Notes: generated by a model from the letters alone, not told the origin. DNA of 64,000 bases from Cunninghamella blakesleeana (GCA_017871115.1 JAFCIZ010000003.1:249001-313000); one strand, 5' to 3'. Shown: positions 51,641 to 62,202, counted from the stretch's first letter. Translations and numbers: made by a program.

Positions 51641-51880
51641 TGAGGATTGTTCTAATATTCTAAAATTTTAAAAATAATAATAAGGTGAAATATCTCATGG
51701 TAATCAATATTTCATAATTTTTTTTTCTTCCAAAAAATTAATTAAAAAAAGCATGACTAAGTTTTTTGTAACTTAATCATAGGGAGGATAAATATAATAA
51801 TTTTATTGTTTTTTAATTCTAAAAATTAACATTAAATCCAAATGTATATATAATTTCATATTTATAGAATCATTCCTCAC
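51641..51880. repeat. 240-bp direct repeat, right copy
   Basis: Same orientation and sequence as 49811-50050; its right edge is joined to the TcE transposase. Confidence 0.93.
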
Positions 51881-52414
51881 TGGTCAAGACCTGATGATGA
51901 TCTCAAGCCGCATCATATCGATGTTACTGTCAAGCATGGTGGTGGAAGCCTGATGATGTGGGGTTGTATGACCTACTATGGACCTGGATATGCATGTCAA
52001 GTATACGATGGGACCATGAAATCGGAGGATTATATTCACATCTTGGATACAAGCCTGCGTGACACTATGGAGTACTATGGTCTGGACTGGTCAGAGATGT
52101 ATTTTCAAGACGATAATGCACCCAATCACCGTTCCGTTGCCACCAAAAGATGGATCCAGGACCAAGGCATCGTTGTTCTAGAAGATTGGCCTGCTCGGAG
52201 CCCAGATTTGAATCCAATTGAGCACCTGTGGCATCATCTCAAGCTCAAACTTAGTGTCTATGAGAAGAAGGCCAAAGGTGTCCATGAACTTTGGGAAAGA
52301 TGTGATAAAGAGTGGAATACATTCACCAAGGATGAGTGTAGAAGGTATATTGACAGCATGCCAAAGAGAATCAAGGCTGTGATTGACGCTAAAGGTGGGT
52401 CAACAAGGTATTAG
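51881..52414 (+). pseudogene. TcE transposase, C-terminal half
   Basis: 178 codons beginning within the block WSRPDDDLKPHH. It includes the second Asp (FQDDNAPNH) and Glu (SPDLNPIEHLW) with DD35E spacing as in TcA, to which it is related (roughly 65% identity by eye). The first catalytic Asp and both HTH regions are missing. It is less AT-rich than its neighbours, with more C and G at third positions, which hints at a separate history. No intact TcE is in the window. Confidence 0.9.
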
Positions 52415-53108
52415 TGATAGATTTTAGAGAAGGAAAAAATTGTTCACGTAACCCCTTCCTCTTTATAACGCTCTCATTTCTTATATTAATAATAAACTCC
52501 GCCTATGTTACACATCAAAATAAACCTGTTTAACGTGGCTTTCAAATACTGTATTTGGCTTTGTGCTACTACTAACCGTTGTTGAGATATAAGCGAAAAA
52601 GTGAAAAAGTGAGTAACACGTGAACAATTTTTTCACCCACTGTATGGGCTTTGGTGAAAAACAGACTCTTTAGCAACTATACTACACCACCAAAAGGGAT
52701 GTTAGACTTGTGGGACCGTACTCAGGAAGTACGGAATACAATCACAGCTGAAGATTGTAAAAAAGTGATAGAAACAATGCCTAAACGTTGTAATGATGTA
52801 ATAAAAGCAAAGGGCTATTGGATTGATTATTAAATAAAGACTTTTTGTACCATTTATATTGTGTTTTAATTATATTTTTAATTTTTTTGGTATCGCAACA
52901 CAAGTGATCGAATGTGCCAATAATTTTCAAACACCATTTACTCCGCAACCCAAATATGGAAATGCATATAAATATATTCATATGAAAGCCAATCAATAGA
53001 GCTTTCGATTGATATAAAAATTATGCATGGTTAAATAGTAAATTTTATTGATACAATTGATTTTATAAAAAAAACGAAAACATTCGATCACTTCTGGAAG
53101 CCACTGTA

Positions 53109-53217
53109 TTTATATAAAAAGGATTTGAATTTTAAATACCGATCATTGATATATATATGCTAGTGCATATATATAAGAGAGTATATATATATATCTATAC
53201 TGAGTTTAAATGGGATA
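53109..53217 (-). repeat. Probable continuation of the LTR remnant
   Basis: After the TcC block the sequence continues TTTATATAAAAAGG; GTCGAG plus TATTTATA is what LTR2 reads here. The rest (palindromic ATATATATGC, GCATATATAT) is a U3 unlike LTR2 or LTR3. Confidence 0.5.
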
Positions 53218-53219
53218 TA

Positions 53220-54206
53220 CACCTAAAGGCAAAACTGATCACGGTTTTTTGATTTTTTAGTTATTTTTTATTGGACTTGATTTTGTACTAAATATTCAAA
53301 TACAAGTTTAATTATTTATTTTCTTTAAATGTATCCTCACATGATTGACTTTTCTTTCATGCAGTAATACAAATACTATTAATGTGTTTATTATGTATAA
53401 AATGCATTTTAAAATTTTTATTTCTAGTTTTTATAAATCTGTAAAAAAATACAACTTCATACAATAACTGATATCTACTGTTTAATAATGTATATGATCA
53501 CCTTTATTTTGTATTACTAAATCGCACCTCTTAGGCATGGAATGGATAACAGTTTTAGCCATATTGTTCATAGCCGGAGAATCCCAAATGACTTGAATAC
53601 GTTCCCACAAATCATCCAATGATACAGCAGGTTCAGCATACTTTTCATGTAACAATTGCTTTAGATAAGCCCACATGTTTTCAATGGGATTTAAATCAGG
53701 AGAGTACGTAGGCCAATAAAGTAAATCCACATTGTTTTTTTTGTACCATTCTTGGGATGCTTTTGCTGTATGTTTAGGATCTTTATCTTGCAACAATTTA
53801 ACCTGTGATTTGTCAAAGTTATACCATTCTACAGTTTTTATAAATTCGTCATTCATGATATCTATAAACAATTGCGTATCCATGGTCGAATCTATTCTAG
53901 TCAAGTAACCGGCACCTTGTGCTGTTATACAACCCCAAAGGCATACTGAACCTCCACCACCTTTTGGCACTTCATATACTTCATGTGGTTTTGTTGGCCT
54001 ATTTCTTTCTCCCCACACCCACTGATAGCCTTCTCCACCAAACCTGTGCACCCTAGTTTCGTCAGCAAAGATTACTTTATCCCAATCACTAGAGTCCCAA
54101 CCACCATACATTTTTGCAAACTGCAAACGGTTTTTTTTGACATCACGTGATATTGGAAATACTTTTCTTTTTTTATGAGCAAAAAGGTTTCGAGATTTAA
54201 GGAACC
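53220..54206 (-). mobile_element. TcF4 element, truncated
   Basis: Left terminus CACCTAAAGGCAAAACTGAT after TA 53218-53219; stops at 54206 where the Merlin element begins. About 700 bp of the element, including the leader and one terminus, are missing. Confidence 0.93.
53482..54206 (-). pseudogene. TcF transposase, N-terminally truncated
   Basis: About 241 codons of the C-terminal part, from KSRNLFAHKKRK to the stop, including D147 and D239 equivalents and the Glu. The HTH region is lost. One residue differs from the other copies in the core (GAGYL for GVGYL). Confidence 0.9.
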
Positions 54207-54235
54207 GGTTGATGTGGAGTTTAGGGACCCACAGT

Positions 54236-55536
54236 GTTATCTTAGAATTCTAATATCTTTTTCAATATTTATTTTATATTGTATATTCTATAATATTTTA
54301 TTATCTACGTTTTTTTGTCTATCTAATGTTGTTAAAATCGTTTGATTTTTTTTTTTTTTTTTTTTTTATTATTATTATTATTGCTGTCATTTCTTTAATT
54401 TTAGTAAATTCCTAAATATGGTAATATGTTTACTATATATTTAAAATGAGTATATCTCTTCTGATATTGCATATTTTCTTTCTTTTTTTTTCATATATGT
54501 ATATTATAAGGTCATTAAATTAAGTATGTATTTTAATATTAAAATAATCTTTAATAAATTAATATATTTTTTAAAAAAAAAGTAAAGTGATTAACTTCAT
54601 TTGGTATAATATTAGTCTATATTATTTTCAATATTTTTTATTTTTTTTATTTTATTAATAATTTAACAATCTATAAAATGTATACTTATATTAATATAAA
54701 ATACATATTATATATTCGAAAATTTTATTATGAAATGTGATATTAAGCAAAATATAAGCAAAAATAATTTAAACTATGAATAGAGATATTTTTAATTTTT
54801 AGTTTTAAAAACGTATCTTTTTAGTGTAAGTTGCGAGTTGTTGTTTTTTTTTGTTCGGCCAAGGTTCAATACTGGTTATGTTTATTTTTCTTTTTTAATA
54901 TTTTTTTTGTTTATTTCTTCCTTTTCTTTCATTTTTTTTTTTTTTTAGGAATAATTTTTTTTTTGTAGGTATTCATCCATCCATTTTGCAATTACGAAAG
55001 GATTTATTTTATTTGTTTACCTATTAACTATATTCTATTATTTATTTTTTAAATTTTATTAATACTTTTTTCATTGTTATTTTAATATTTTTTATTATTT
55101 TATATTTAACGTTGTCATTTACATTTGCTACCTTTCATCATTTAACATTTCAACATTTCAACATTTAACATTTCAACATTTAACATTTCAACATTTTTAC
55201 ATTCCAACATTCCAACATTCCAACATTCCAACATTCCAACATTCCAACATTTAACATTTAATATTTAACATTTAACATTTAACATTTAACATTTTACATT
55301 TTACATTTAAAATTTAACATTAATTTGATATTTAATATTTCAACATGCAACATTTTACATTTCAACGTTCATTTGACAATTTACATTTTACATTTTACAT
55401 TTTACATTTCAACAATTAACATTTTACATTTTACATTTCAACAATTAACATTTTACATTTTACATTTCAACAATTTATACATTTCACCATTTAACATTTT
55501 ACATTTCAAATGTATTAAATGAATGTTTAGATTTTT
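54236..55536 (+). other. 5' noncoding region of the Merlin element
   Basis: 1.3 kb of AT-rich DNA with T-runs and short (ATT)n; no ORF that I would support. A tandem ACATT-based repeat fills its end. Confidence 0.6.
55134..55513 (+). repeat. ACATT-based tandem repeat
   Basis: Irregular tandem array of 5-11-bp units (AACATTT, CAACATT, CCAACATT, TTTACATT), including seven consecutive CCAACATT-type units at about 55200-55250. It ends shortly before the transposase ATG. Confidence 0.85.
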
Positions 55537-56452
55537 ATGTCTCTCCCAACACAAGAGTCGTTGAGCTATCTCTTTATTGACAAAAAGGTTTGTTTTAAGT
55601 AAGTTAATATATAAGTTTGTAGATATTGAATGAATAATAATACTTTTTTTTTTTTTTTTTTAAAGATGGCTATTAGAAAATGGTTTTTTCAATCAAAACC
55701 CTCCTTTAACTTGTGACAGTGGTTCTGAAATGCGCCTTCATTTTTTTAATGATAAAGGTCCTATGTGGCAATGTAAAGAGCGTCTTGAAAAATGTGATTG
55801 CAATAATCGTAAGAGCCGACAAAGGAAATCTATTAAGTCTGGTTCATTATTTTTTGGTCACCATTTTCCTATCAATAAGATTATGATGTTTATTTATATG
55901 TTTCTTCACCGTTTTCCATTGACTGGTTATGAAACGTGGTTTGGTATGTCAAGAAAAACTGTTGGTAAACTTATTAAGGATATCTACAAAGTGTTGGAAA
56001 CTGATATGGAGATTAATAGTATTCAAATTGGTAATTAAAAAAAGGGAAAATTAGTGTATTGTAATTTTATATTAAAATATTTTTACTTTATTATTTCATT
56101 TTTTAATAATAGGAGGTCCTGGTATTATCGTTGAATTAGATGAAAGCAAGTTTGGTAAGAGAAAGTATCATCGCGGGCATCGTGTTGAAGGTGTTTGGGT
56201 CTTTGGAGGTGTTGAAAGAACAGAAGAAAGAAAATGTTTTTTAATTACGGTGGAAAATAGAACTACTGAAACTTTAGGTGAATTGATTCGTCAACATGTA
56301 CTTCCTGGTTCCATTATTTATACAGATTGTTGGGCATCTTATAGTCAAATTAGACAACTTCCAGGTTTTAATTACACCTCGGTCCAAAATGCCCAAGTGT
56401 TTACATTTTTTTTTTTTTTCGAAATAATTCAAGTTAATTTCTATATTAAATA

Positions 56453-58114
56453 CAGTGGGGGAAAAAACTGTTCATACGTTTTCAAAATTTGACTTTGTTC
56501 TTTAATTACTCTATCAATACTTTATCAATCCTTATGAAACTTAGAATAGTAATAGAATAGCTTATTTATAAATATATTATAAAGTTTGAGTTTAAAATAT
56601 TTAGATCTCCGGTTTTTATTAAGGTTTTAAACAGCGATGTCCATATGAACAGTTTTTTCCATAATGTGAATATTAAGCATTTCCGTTCTGTTTGCCTACT
56701 TTACCTTTTATTATTGGTTCGGAAAGTATAGAATAATAATTACTAATGTAAATGCATTCCGAAAAACTATTTAAACCATTATTTTTCAGTTTATTTTTTT
56801 TTATTTTCTTTCACTTTTCTTTATCACCTCAATTAAACTACCTATTCACTTTGTCCATTAATCAAGATGCCTCAAGCTTTACCTGTAGACGTCCAAAATG
56901 ATTTAAAATCAATGTTGATCAATGAAATACCATACAGTATCATTTCTAGTAGACTTGGTTTATCAAAAGGTGTCATTAGTAACTACTCTAGTAAGTGGTT
57001 CCCTAATAGAAACCGTAATCTTGGTGGAAGACCTATTGTTGTAGCCGACAAAACTAAATCTCTTATCAAAAAAATGGTTCTATCAGGTCAACTACTAACT
57101 GCCACGGATGTCCAAAGGATGTTATCGAACCTAGGATATGAATTGACAGTCAAAACATCGGCTAATGTTTTAAAATCTATGAATTTTTTTTCTGCTATTA
57201 AAAAAAAGAAGCCACTTTTGTCAAAAAAGCATCAACAGGACCGTTTAAACTTTGCAAAAAGATACAAAAACTGGACTATTGATGACTGGAGACGTGTAGT
57301 ATTCTCTGACGAAACCAAAATAAACGTCTGGGGGTCTGATGGCTGCAAATATTATTGGTCAAGACCAGGTGACAAATTGAAGCCTCATCATCTTGATTTA
57401 ACAGTCAAGCATGGGGGTGGAAATATAATGATGTGGGGTTGTATAACTCATTCTGGACCAGGATATGCATGTCAAGTTTACGATGGGACTATGAAAGCTA
57501 AGGATTATCAAGAAATTTTGAACACTACATTCAGAGATAGCATGGAATACTATGGTTTTGACTGGTCAGAGTATTATTTTCAACAGGATAACGACCCAAA
57601 ACATAAGGCAACATCTACTATTGAATGGATGCGACAAGAAAAGATAAAAATACTCGAAGATTGGCCAGCACAAAGTCCTGACTTAAACCCAATTGAACAT
57701 GTGTGGCACCATTTGAAGTTAAAGCTTAGTGAATATGGTACCAGGGCTAAAGGTGTTCACGAATTATGGGAAAGAATTGATGTAGAATGGAATTCTTTTA
57801 CACAGGAACAATGTAGAAGATACATAGATAGTATGCCTGATCGTATTCAAGCTGTATTGGATGCTAAAGGCGGACCAACAAGATATTAGTTAATTAATTA
57901 GAAATTGGAAAAAACTGTTCATATGGACATCGCTGTTTAAAACCTTAATAAAAACCGGAGATCTAAATATTTTAAACTCAAACTTTGTAATATATTTATA
58001 AATAAGCTATTCTATTACTATTCTAATTTTCATAAGGATTGATAAAGTATTGATAGAGTAATTAAAGAACAAAGTCAAATTTTGAAAACGTATGAACAGT
58101 TTTTTCCCCCACTG
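56453..58114 (+). mobile_element. Complete TcA1-3 element
   Basis: 1662 bp; TA at 56451-56452 and 58115-58116; A1-type outer and inner sites. Confidence 0.96.
56867..57889 (+). CDS. TcA1 Tc1-type transposase
   Basis: Intact, 340 residues, identical in protein sequence to the copy at 1999-3021: HTH recognition region GLSKGVISNYSSKW, D148, D241, E277. Confidence 0.96.
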   Translation: MPQALPVDVQNDLKSMLINEIPYSIISSRLGLSKGVISNYSSKWFPNRNRNLGGRPIVVADKTKSLIKKMVLSGQLLTATDVQRMLSNLGYELTVKTSANVLKSMNFFSAIKKKKPLLSKKHQQDRLNFAKRYKNWTIDDWRRVVFSDETKINVWGSDGCKYYWSRPGDKLKPHHLDLTVKHGGGNIMMWGCITHSGPGYACQVYDGTMKAKDYQEILNTTFRDSMEYYGFDWSEYYFQQDNDPKHKATSTIEWMRQEKIKILEDWPAQSPDLNPIEHVWHHLKLKLSEYGTRAKGVHELWERIDVEWNSFTQEQCRRYIDSMPDRIQAVLDAKGGPTRY

Positions 58115-58424
58115 TATGTGTATATACTGCATGAATATAATGTCCTAGTAATTGTCCTTTTATATTAAAAGCGCTATGTTTATATACATATCCAGTCCCG
58201 CGTAATATGTTGCTGAAAAAAAAAATTCATTTGGGCAATTTTGAACCTTGGTGCCCAAAAAAATTTTTTTTTTGAAAAATAGGTTTTATTGGTTTATGCT
58301 TTTTATATAAAATATGGTCGTTATCGGAGAATTACTTTTTCTTCATTTCTTTCTTGAATATCTAGTTTTTTTTTTTTTTTTTTAAATTAATTGATCTCTA
58401 ATTTCGTAATTTCGACATTTCACA

Positions 58425-59444
58425 ATGCACCCAATTAACAAAGCAAAGAAGTCAGACATAATAGTAGCTTTGCAACATTGCGAACCACACAGAGATATAG
58501 CTCGTAAATTTAAAGTTTCTAAAGGAACAGTATTAAACATTAGTAAGACTTTAAAGAACATTCCTAAAAATAATGCTGGTCGGCCACATAGAATCTCTAA
58601 GGAATGCGAATCTCATTTGGTGACATCTTTCCAGCGAGGAAAATTAATGAATACAGTAGAAGCAGTAAAGTCCATAGGACGTAGTTATAATGTTAAAGTT
58701 AGCAAATCAACAATTCGTAGGGTACTTGTTGGGAAGGATTTGGTTGCACGAAAAAAAAAAACGGTTCCTCCACTAACTAAGAGCACCAAACGAAAGCGCC
58801 TAGAATTTGCTAAAAGGTACAAGGATTGGGGAGAAGCGGAGTGGTCAAAGGTTATCTTCGCAGATGAAAGTAGAGTGAATCGTTTTGGTGATGACGGCAA
58901 TTTATGGACTTGGGGGAAAAAGAATGTACCTCGACAAGACTTTTCTTTCTCCGAGGTGCCAAAGGGGTTTGGTGGTTCAATTTCCGTTTGGGGCTGCATC
59001 ACTGCTAAAGGTGTAGGCTTTTTATCACGACTACATTCCTACATGGATACTCCATTATTTCTAGAAATAATGGATGATGAATTCATAAAGACTTTGGATT
59101 GGTATAACTTTGACAAAAGTCACGTTTTACTTTTGCAAGACAACGATCCTAAGCATAAATCTATTGCATCCCAAAAATGGTACCAGAAGCATAATGTAGA
59201 ATTATTATATTGGCCAACATACTCTCCAGATTTAAACCCAATAGAGAATATGTGGTCATTACTTAAGCAACAGCTGGTGAAAAACTATGATGAACCAGCT
59301 AAATCACTAGATGAACTATGGGAACGTATTGAAGTGATTTGGGAAAGTAAATATATGAATGATATGGCAATTAAAGTCGTTAATTCAATGCCACACAGAT
59401 GTCAATTAATAATAAAAAATAAAGGTGGTCGTATCCCTTATTAG
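58425..59444 (+). CDS. TcB Tc1-type transposase
   Basis: Intact, 339 residues, identical to the copy at 4557-5576: HTH KFKVSKGTVLNISKT, D147, D239, E274 (DD34E). Both genes have the same T-run leader before the ATG. Confidence 0.95.
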   Translation: MHPINKAKKSDIIVALQHCEPHRDIARKFKVSKGTVLNISKTLKNIPKNNAGRPHRISKECESHLVTSFQRGKLMNTVEAVKSIGRSYNVKVSKSTIRRVLVGKDLVARKKKTVPPLTKSTKRKRLEFAKRYKDWGEAEWSKVIFADESRVNRFGDDGNLWTWGKKNVPRQDFSFSEVPKGFGGSISVWGCITAKGVGFLSRLHSYMDTPLFLEIMDDEFIKTLDWYNFDKSHVLLLQDNDPKHKSIASQKWYQKHNVELLYWPTYSPDLNPIENMWSLLKQQLVKNYDEPAKSLDELWERIEVIWESKYMNDMAIKVVNSMPHRCQLIIKNKGGRIPY

Positions 59445-59699
59445 TAGCTTTAGATAAAAAGAAATGTCATGTACACTACTCTTTTTTATTTTATTTTTTT
59501 TAATAAAAAATTTAAATGTGGTATATTGAAGCCATGCAATAGTGTATTCTCACAATTGTTATTCATGGATAGATAGAGCTTTATTAGTGCTACACAATAT
59601 ACATTAGCTGTTATAGATTTATTAATAAATATTTAAATGAAATACAAAAAATATTAAAAATTGCAAAACACTTGGGCATTTTGGACTGAGGTGTATGTA

Positions 59700-61379
59700 C
59701 AGTGGCTTCCAGAAGTGTTCGAATGTTTTCGTTTTTTTTATAAAATCAATTGTATCAATAAAACTTATTATTTAACCATGCATGATTTATACATCAATCG
59801 AAAGCCCTATTGATTGGCTTTCATATGAATATATTTATATGAATTTCCATATTTGGGTTGCGGAGTAAATGGTGTTTGAAAATTATTGGCACATTCGAAC
59901 AGTTGTGTTGCAATACCAAAAAAATTAAAAATATAATTAAAACACAATATAAATGGTATAAAAAGTCTTTATTTAATAATCAATCCAATAGCCCTTTGCT
60001 TTTATTACATCATTACAACGTTTAGGCATTGTTTCTATCACTTTTTTACAATCTTCAGCCGTGATTGTATTCCATACTTCCTGAGTACGGTCCCACAAGT
60101 CTAACATCCCTTTTGGTGGTGTAGTATAGTTGCTAAAGAGTCTGTTTTTCACCAAAGCCCATATATTCTCAATGGGATTCAAGTCAGGTGACTGTGCAGG
60201 CCATTCCATTACCGAAAAAGGCTGGTTTTCCAAGTATTCTTTGACTGCTTTGGCTGTGTGTTTTGGATCGTTATCTTGTTGAAAGACCATTTTGCTTTGA
60301 TCCATGCCATACCAGTCAAATGTATGCACTAATTCATGCTCCAAAATAGCTTGGTAGAGTTCCTTATCTAAAACCGTATCAATTTTAGTCATGTAACCCG
60401 GGCCATCGTACGAAATGCATCCCCAAACCATTATGTTTCCACCACCATGTTTGACTGTTTGCTTGACATGTTTAGGTTGAAGCTTTTCCTCGGCCCTTTT
60501 CCAAGCATAGCGGCGTCCATCCGATCCAAAACGATTAATTTTGGTTTCGTCTGACCAAATGACACGACTCCAGTCATCTAAAGTCCAATCTTTGTGTGCT
60601 TTTGCCCAAGCTAAACGAGCTTTAACATTCTTGGCACTGAGGAGAGGTTTCTTTGGCTTGACAAAGGACCCTAATCCTTTTTCTTTAAGTGCTCTACGGA
60701 CTGTTTGAGCACTTATATCGATTTCCAAATGTTGCTTTAATGCCTTCTGCACCTCAGTAGCATTACTTTTACCTCCTTTGGTCACTTGATGCACACAAAA
60801 GGACTTGTCTCTACCAGTGAGCTTGGATACAGCACCACCAACAGCCATAGGAATCTCCCGTTCAAGACCTGCAGAGTACTTGTGGACAGTTGTACAACTT
60901 ACACCAACATTCTTTGCTACTTGACGCATAGATTTACCTTGTTTGAGAAGGTTAATGACTTGGTTCTTAATGGAATTTTGAATAGGACACATGTTGATAA
61001 CAGATCACTAAAAAATGGACAATATTGATATAAAAAATATATAAAAAATAGAATATTAGCTATAGATTTGAACTAAGAAAGTGCGAAACAGGTTTATTCT
61101 AACATTTTATAGGTTATTTTATACTCTATTATTGTTTTATTACAAGTTGTGGTATTTTTTTGGCATCGCAACACAACTGTTCGAATGTACCAATAATTTT
61201 CAAACACCATTTACTCCGCAACCCAAATATGGAAATGCATATAAATATATTCATATGAAAGCCAATCAACAGGGCTTTCGATTGATGTATAAATCATGCA
61301 TGGTTAAATAATAAGTTTTATTGATACAATTGATTTTATAAAAAAAACGAAAACATTCGAACACTTCTGGAAGCCACTG
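59700..61379 (-). mobile_element. Complete TcC3 element
   Basis: 1680 bp; TA at 59698-59699 and 61380-61381. Both ends CAGTGGCTTCCAGAAGTGTT; inner inverted sites CTGTTCGAATG. This is the only complete TcC copy. Confidence 0.96.
59973..60992 (-). CDS. TcC Tc1-type transposase
   Basis: Intact, 339 residues. HTH at about residues 7-42 with recognition region GVSCTTVHKYSAG. Catalytic residues: D148 (WSDETKINRFG), D240 (QQDNDPKH) and E275 (SPDLNPIENIW), DD34E. Compared with TcC1 over the 93 residues available, six positions differ, four of them in residues 33-39. Retains the normal GGGNIM block that TcC2 has lost. Confidence 0.95.
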   Translation of the reverse strand: MCPIQNSIKNQVINLLKQGKSMRQVAKNVGVSCTTVHKYSAGLEREIPMAVGGAVSKLTGRDKSFCVHQVTKGGKSNATEVQKALKQHLEIDISAQTVRRALKEKGLGSFVKPKKPLLSAKNVKARLAWAKAHKDWTLDDWSRVIWSDETKINRFGSDGRRYAWKRAEEKLQPKHVKQTVKHGGGNIMVWGCISYDGPGYMTKIDTVLDKELYQAILEHELVHTFDWYGMDQSKMVFQQDNDPKHTAKAVKEYLENQPFSVMEWPAQSPDLNPIENIWALVKNRLFSNYTTPPKGMLDLWDRTQEVWNTITAEDCKKVIETMPKRCNDVIKAKGYWIDY

Positions 61380-61888
61380 TACATTATACTATTAATCATT
61401 CCTTGTATTTTGTTCATCCAGATGATCGTGGTCGTCATACTAATAGTATTGAAGGTAAAAAAAAAAAAAAAAAAAAAGAGGCAAAAGAGTATAGATGAAA
61501 GCTATAATTAGTTTAACTTTATTTTATAGGTACCTGGAATGGTATTAAAATAAATTTGCGTCCTAGAACACGCACTAGACTCTTGTTACCTTGCCGTCTT
61601 GTTGAATTTATGTGGCGTAGAAAAAATAAAGATAATCTTTGGGAAGGTATGCTGAATGCTATTAAGGATACAAATTTTTATTGGCTAAACGAAGAAGATG
61701 AAGAAGAGGAAGAGGATGCAGAATATTTTAATACAGAAGAGATAGAATACGAGGTACCTTTTGCTTCAAATAGTGATACAATTCCTACCATTATTCCTAG
61801 CAGAAGAGCTTATAATGAGATAGAAAGTAGTAGTGATAGTGCAAGTGATAGTGAACATTCAGAATATATTCCAGATGAAGATAATTAA

Positions 61889-62110
61889 CAACAATATAAT
61901 TATTATTTAAACTTTAATAATAAAAAAAAATTATTTTTTTTTTTTCAATAAAATAACAAAAAAAAAAAATAATAAAACAAATGAAATATAAGAAATAAAC
62001 AAATTAAATAATAAATAAATAAACAAATAAGAATAAGTAGAAATAAAAGATACATAATAATAATAATATAATAAAATTAATATAATAATAATAATAATAA
62101 TAATAAATAT

Positions 62111-62173
<63 letters not shown>
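61889..62173 (+). other. 3' noncoding end of the Merlin element
   Basis: A-rich: runs of (AATA)n and (AAT)n (62025-62140) and a run of more than 30 A just inside the right inverted repeat. No gene seen. Confidence 0.7.
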
Positions 62174-62202
62174 ACTGTGGGTCCCTAAACTCCACCTGAT
62201 CC

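Larger units (their letters stand above)
49811..51880 (-). mobile_element. Chromodomain-DDE transposon framed by 240-bp direct repeats
   Basis: A single ORF between two identical 240-bp repeats in the same orientation (49811-50050 and 51641-51880). Each repeat starts TGAGGATTG and ends CATTCCTCA, an imperfect inverted pair. No target duplication can be recognised: the left flank is truncated TcA2-2 and the right flank the middle of the TcE transposase. Confidence 0.8.
47958..52642 (+). mobile_element. TcE element, deleted inside, with TcA2-2 and chromo-DDE nested
   Basis: Ends CAGTGGGTGAAAAAATTGTT with TA at 47956-47957 and 52643-52644. The inverted repeats are about 213 bp with an inner inverted site (GTTACGTGAACAATTTTTTC). 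Its transposase has lost the N-terminal half at the junction with the chromo-DDE element. Confidence 0.92.
47127..52833 (+). pseudogene. TcC transposase, split by TcE
   Basis: N-terminal and core part at 47127-47957, C-terminal 62 codons at 52645-52833, with TcE between them at NPIEN-I. The HTH recognition region is GVSCTTVHKYSAG; catalytic residues are D148 (WSDETKINRFG), D240 (QQDNDPKH) and the Glu of NPIEN, 34 residues later. The few residues after NPIENI in the first open frame (QWVKKLF...) are the TcE inverted repeat. One glycine of the conserved KHGGGNIM block is Arg here (GGRNIM), which TcC3 does not share. Confidence 0.92.
46740..53106 (+). mobile_element. TcC2 element (chimeric 3' end) with TcE nested
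   Basis: The left terminus is of the GTGTTCGAATG type, the right terminus of the GATCAC type that matches TcC1. TA at 46738-46739 and 53107-53108. TcE (47958-52642) lies in its transposase gene. The mixed ends suggest that the 3' part belongs to the original TcC1. Confidence 0.85.
56375..59693 (+). mobile_element. TcB2 element with TcA1-3 nested
   Basis: Ends CACCTCGGTCCAAAATGCCC and CACCTCAGTCCAAAATGCCC; TA at 56373-56374 and 59694-59695. TcA1-3 sits in its upstream noncoding part, so the transposase gene is untouched. About 1.65 kb without TcA1-3. Confidence 0.95.
55537..61888 (+). pseudogene. ISXO2/Merlin-type transposase gene, four exons, split by Tc1 insertions
   Basis: Exon 1 is 55537-55598 (ATG, MSLPTQESLSYLF), exon 2 55666-56030, exon 3 56113-56374 continuing at 61382-61454, and exon 4 61530-61888. 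Introns start GTAAGT, GTAATT and GTAAAA and end in AG, with phases that keep one frame. Features: LLENGFF at the start of exon 2, a Cys cluster (LTCDSG, WQCKERLEKCDC), and a DDE domain with D (LDESKFGKRKYHRG), D (YTDCWASY) and E (HTNSIEGTW). The tail is acidic. TcB2 (with TcA1-3) and TcC3 sit 4 bp apart in exon 3, at TA dinucleotides. Apart from them every exon is open, so the gene was whole until recently. Exon 1 is assigned from the splice signals only. Confidence 0.85.
54207..62202 (+). mobile_element. Merlin/ISXO2-like element with TcB2, TcA1-3 and TcC3 nested
   Basis: Bounded by a 29-bp inverted repeat with three mismatches (54207-54235 and 62174-62202); the inner 22 bp, GTGGAGTTTAGGGACC and onward, are perfect. 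It encodes an ISXO2-type transposase. Left neighbour is truncated TcF4, right neighbour truncated TcD2; no target duplication is seen. Confidence 0.8.

Noticed and set aside
55134..55513. CRISPR-like array
   Set aside because: Units are 5-11 bp and irregular, without spacers, in eukaryotic DNA; it is a minisatellite.
62140..62172. Poly(A) tail of a LINE or processed gene
   Set aside because: The A-run lies just inside the Merlin inverted repeat; there is no retrogene or target duplication.
62004..62202. C-terminal extension of TcD2 (Phe/Tyr-rich)
   Set aside because: It is the Merlin inverted repeat and its A-run read through after truncation of the gene.
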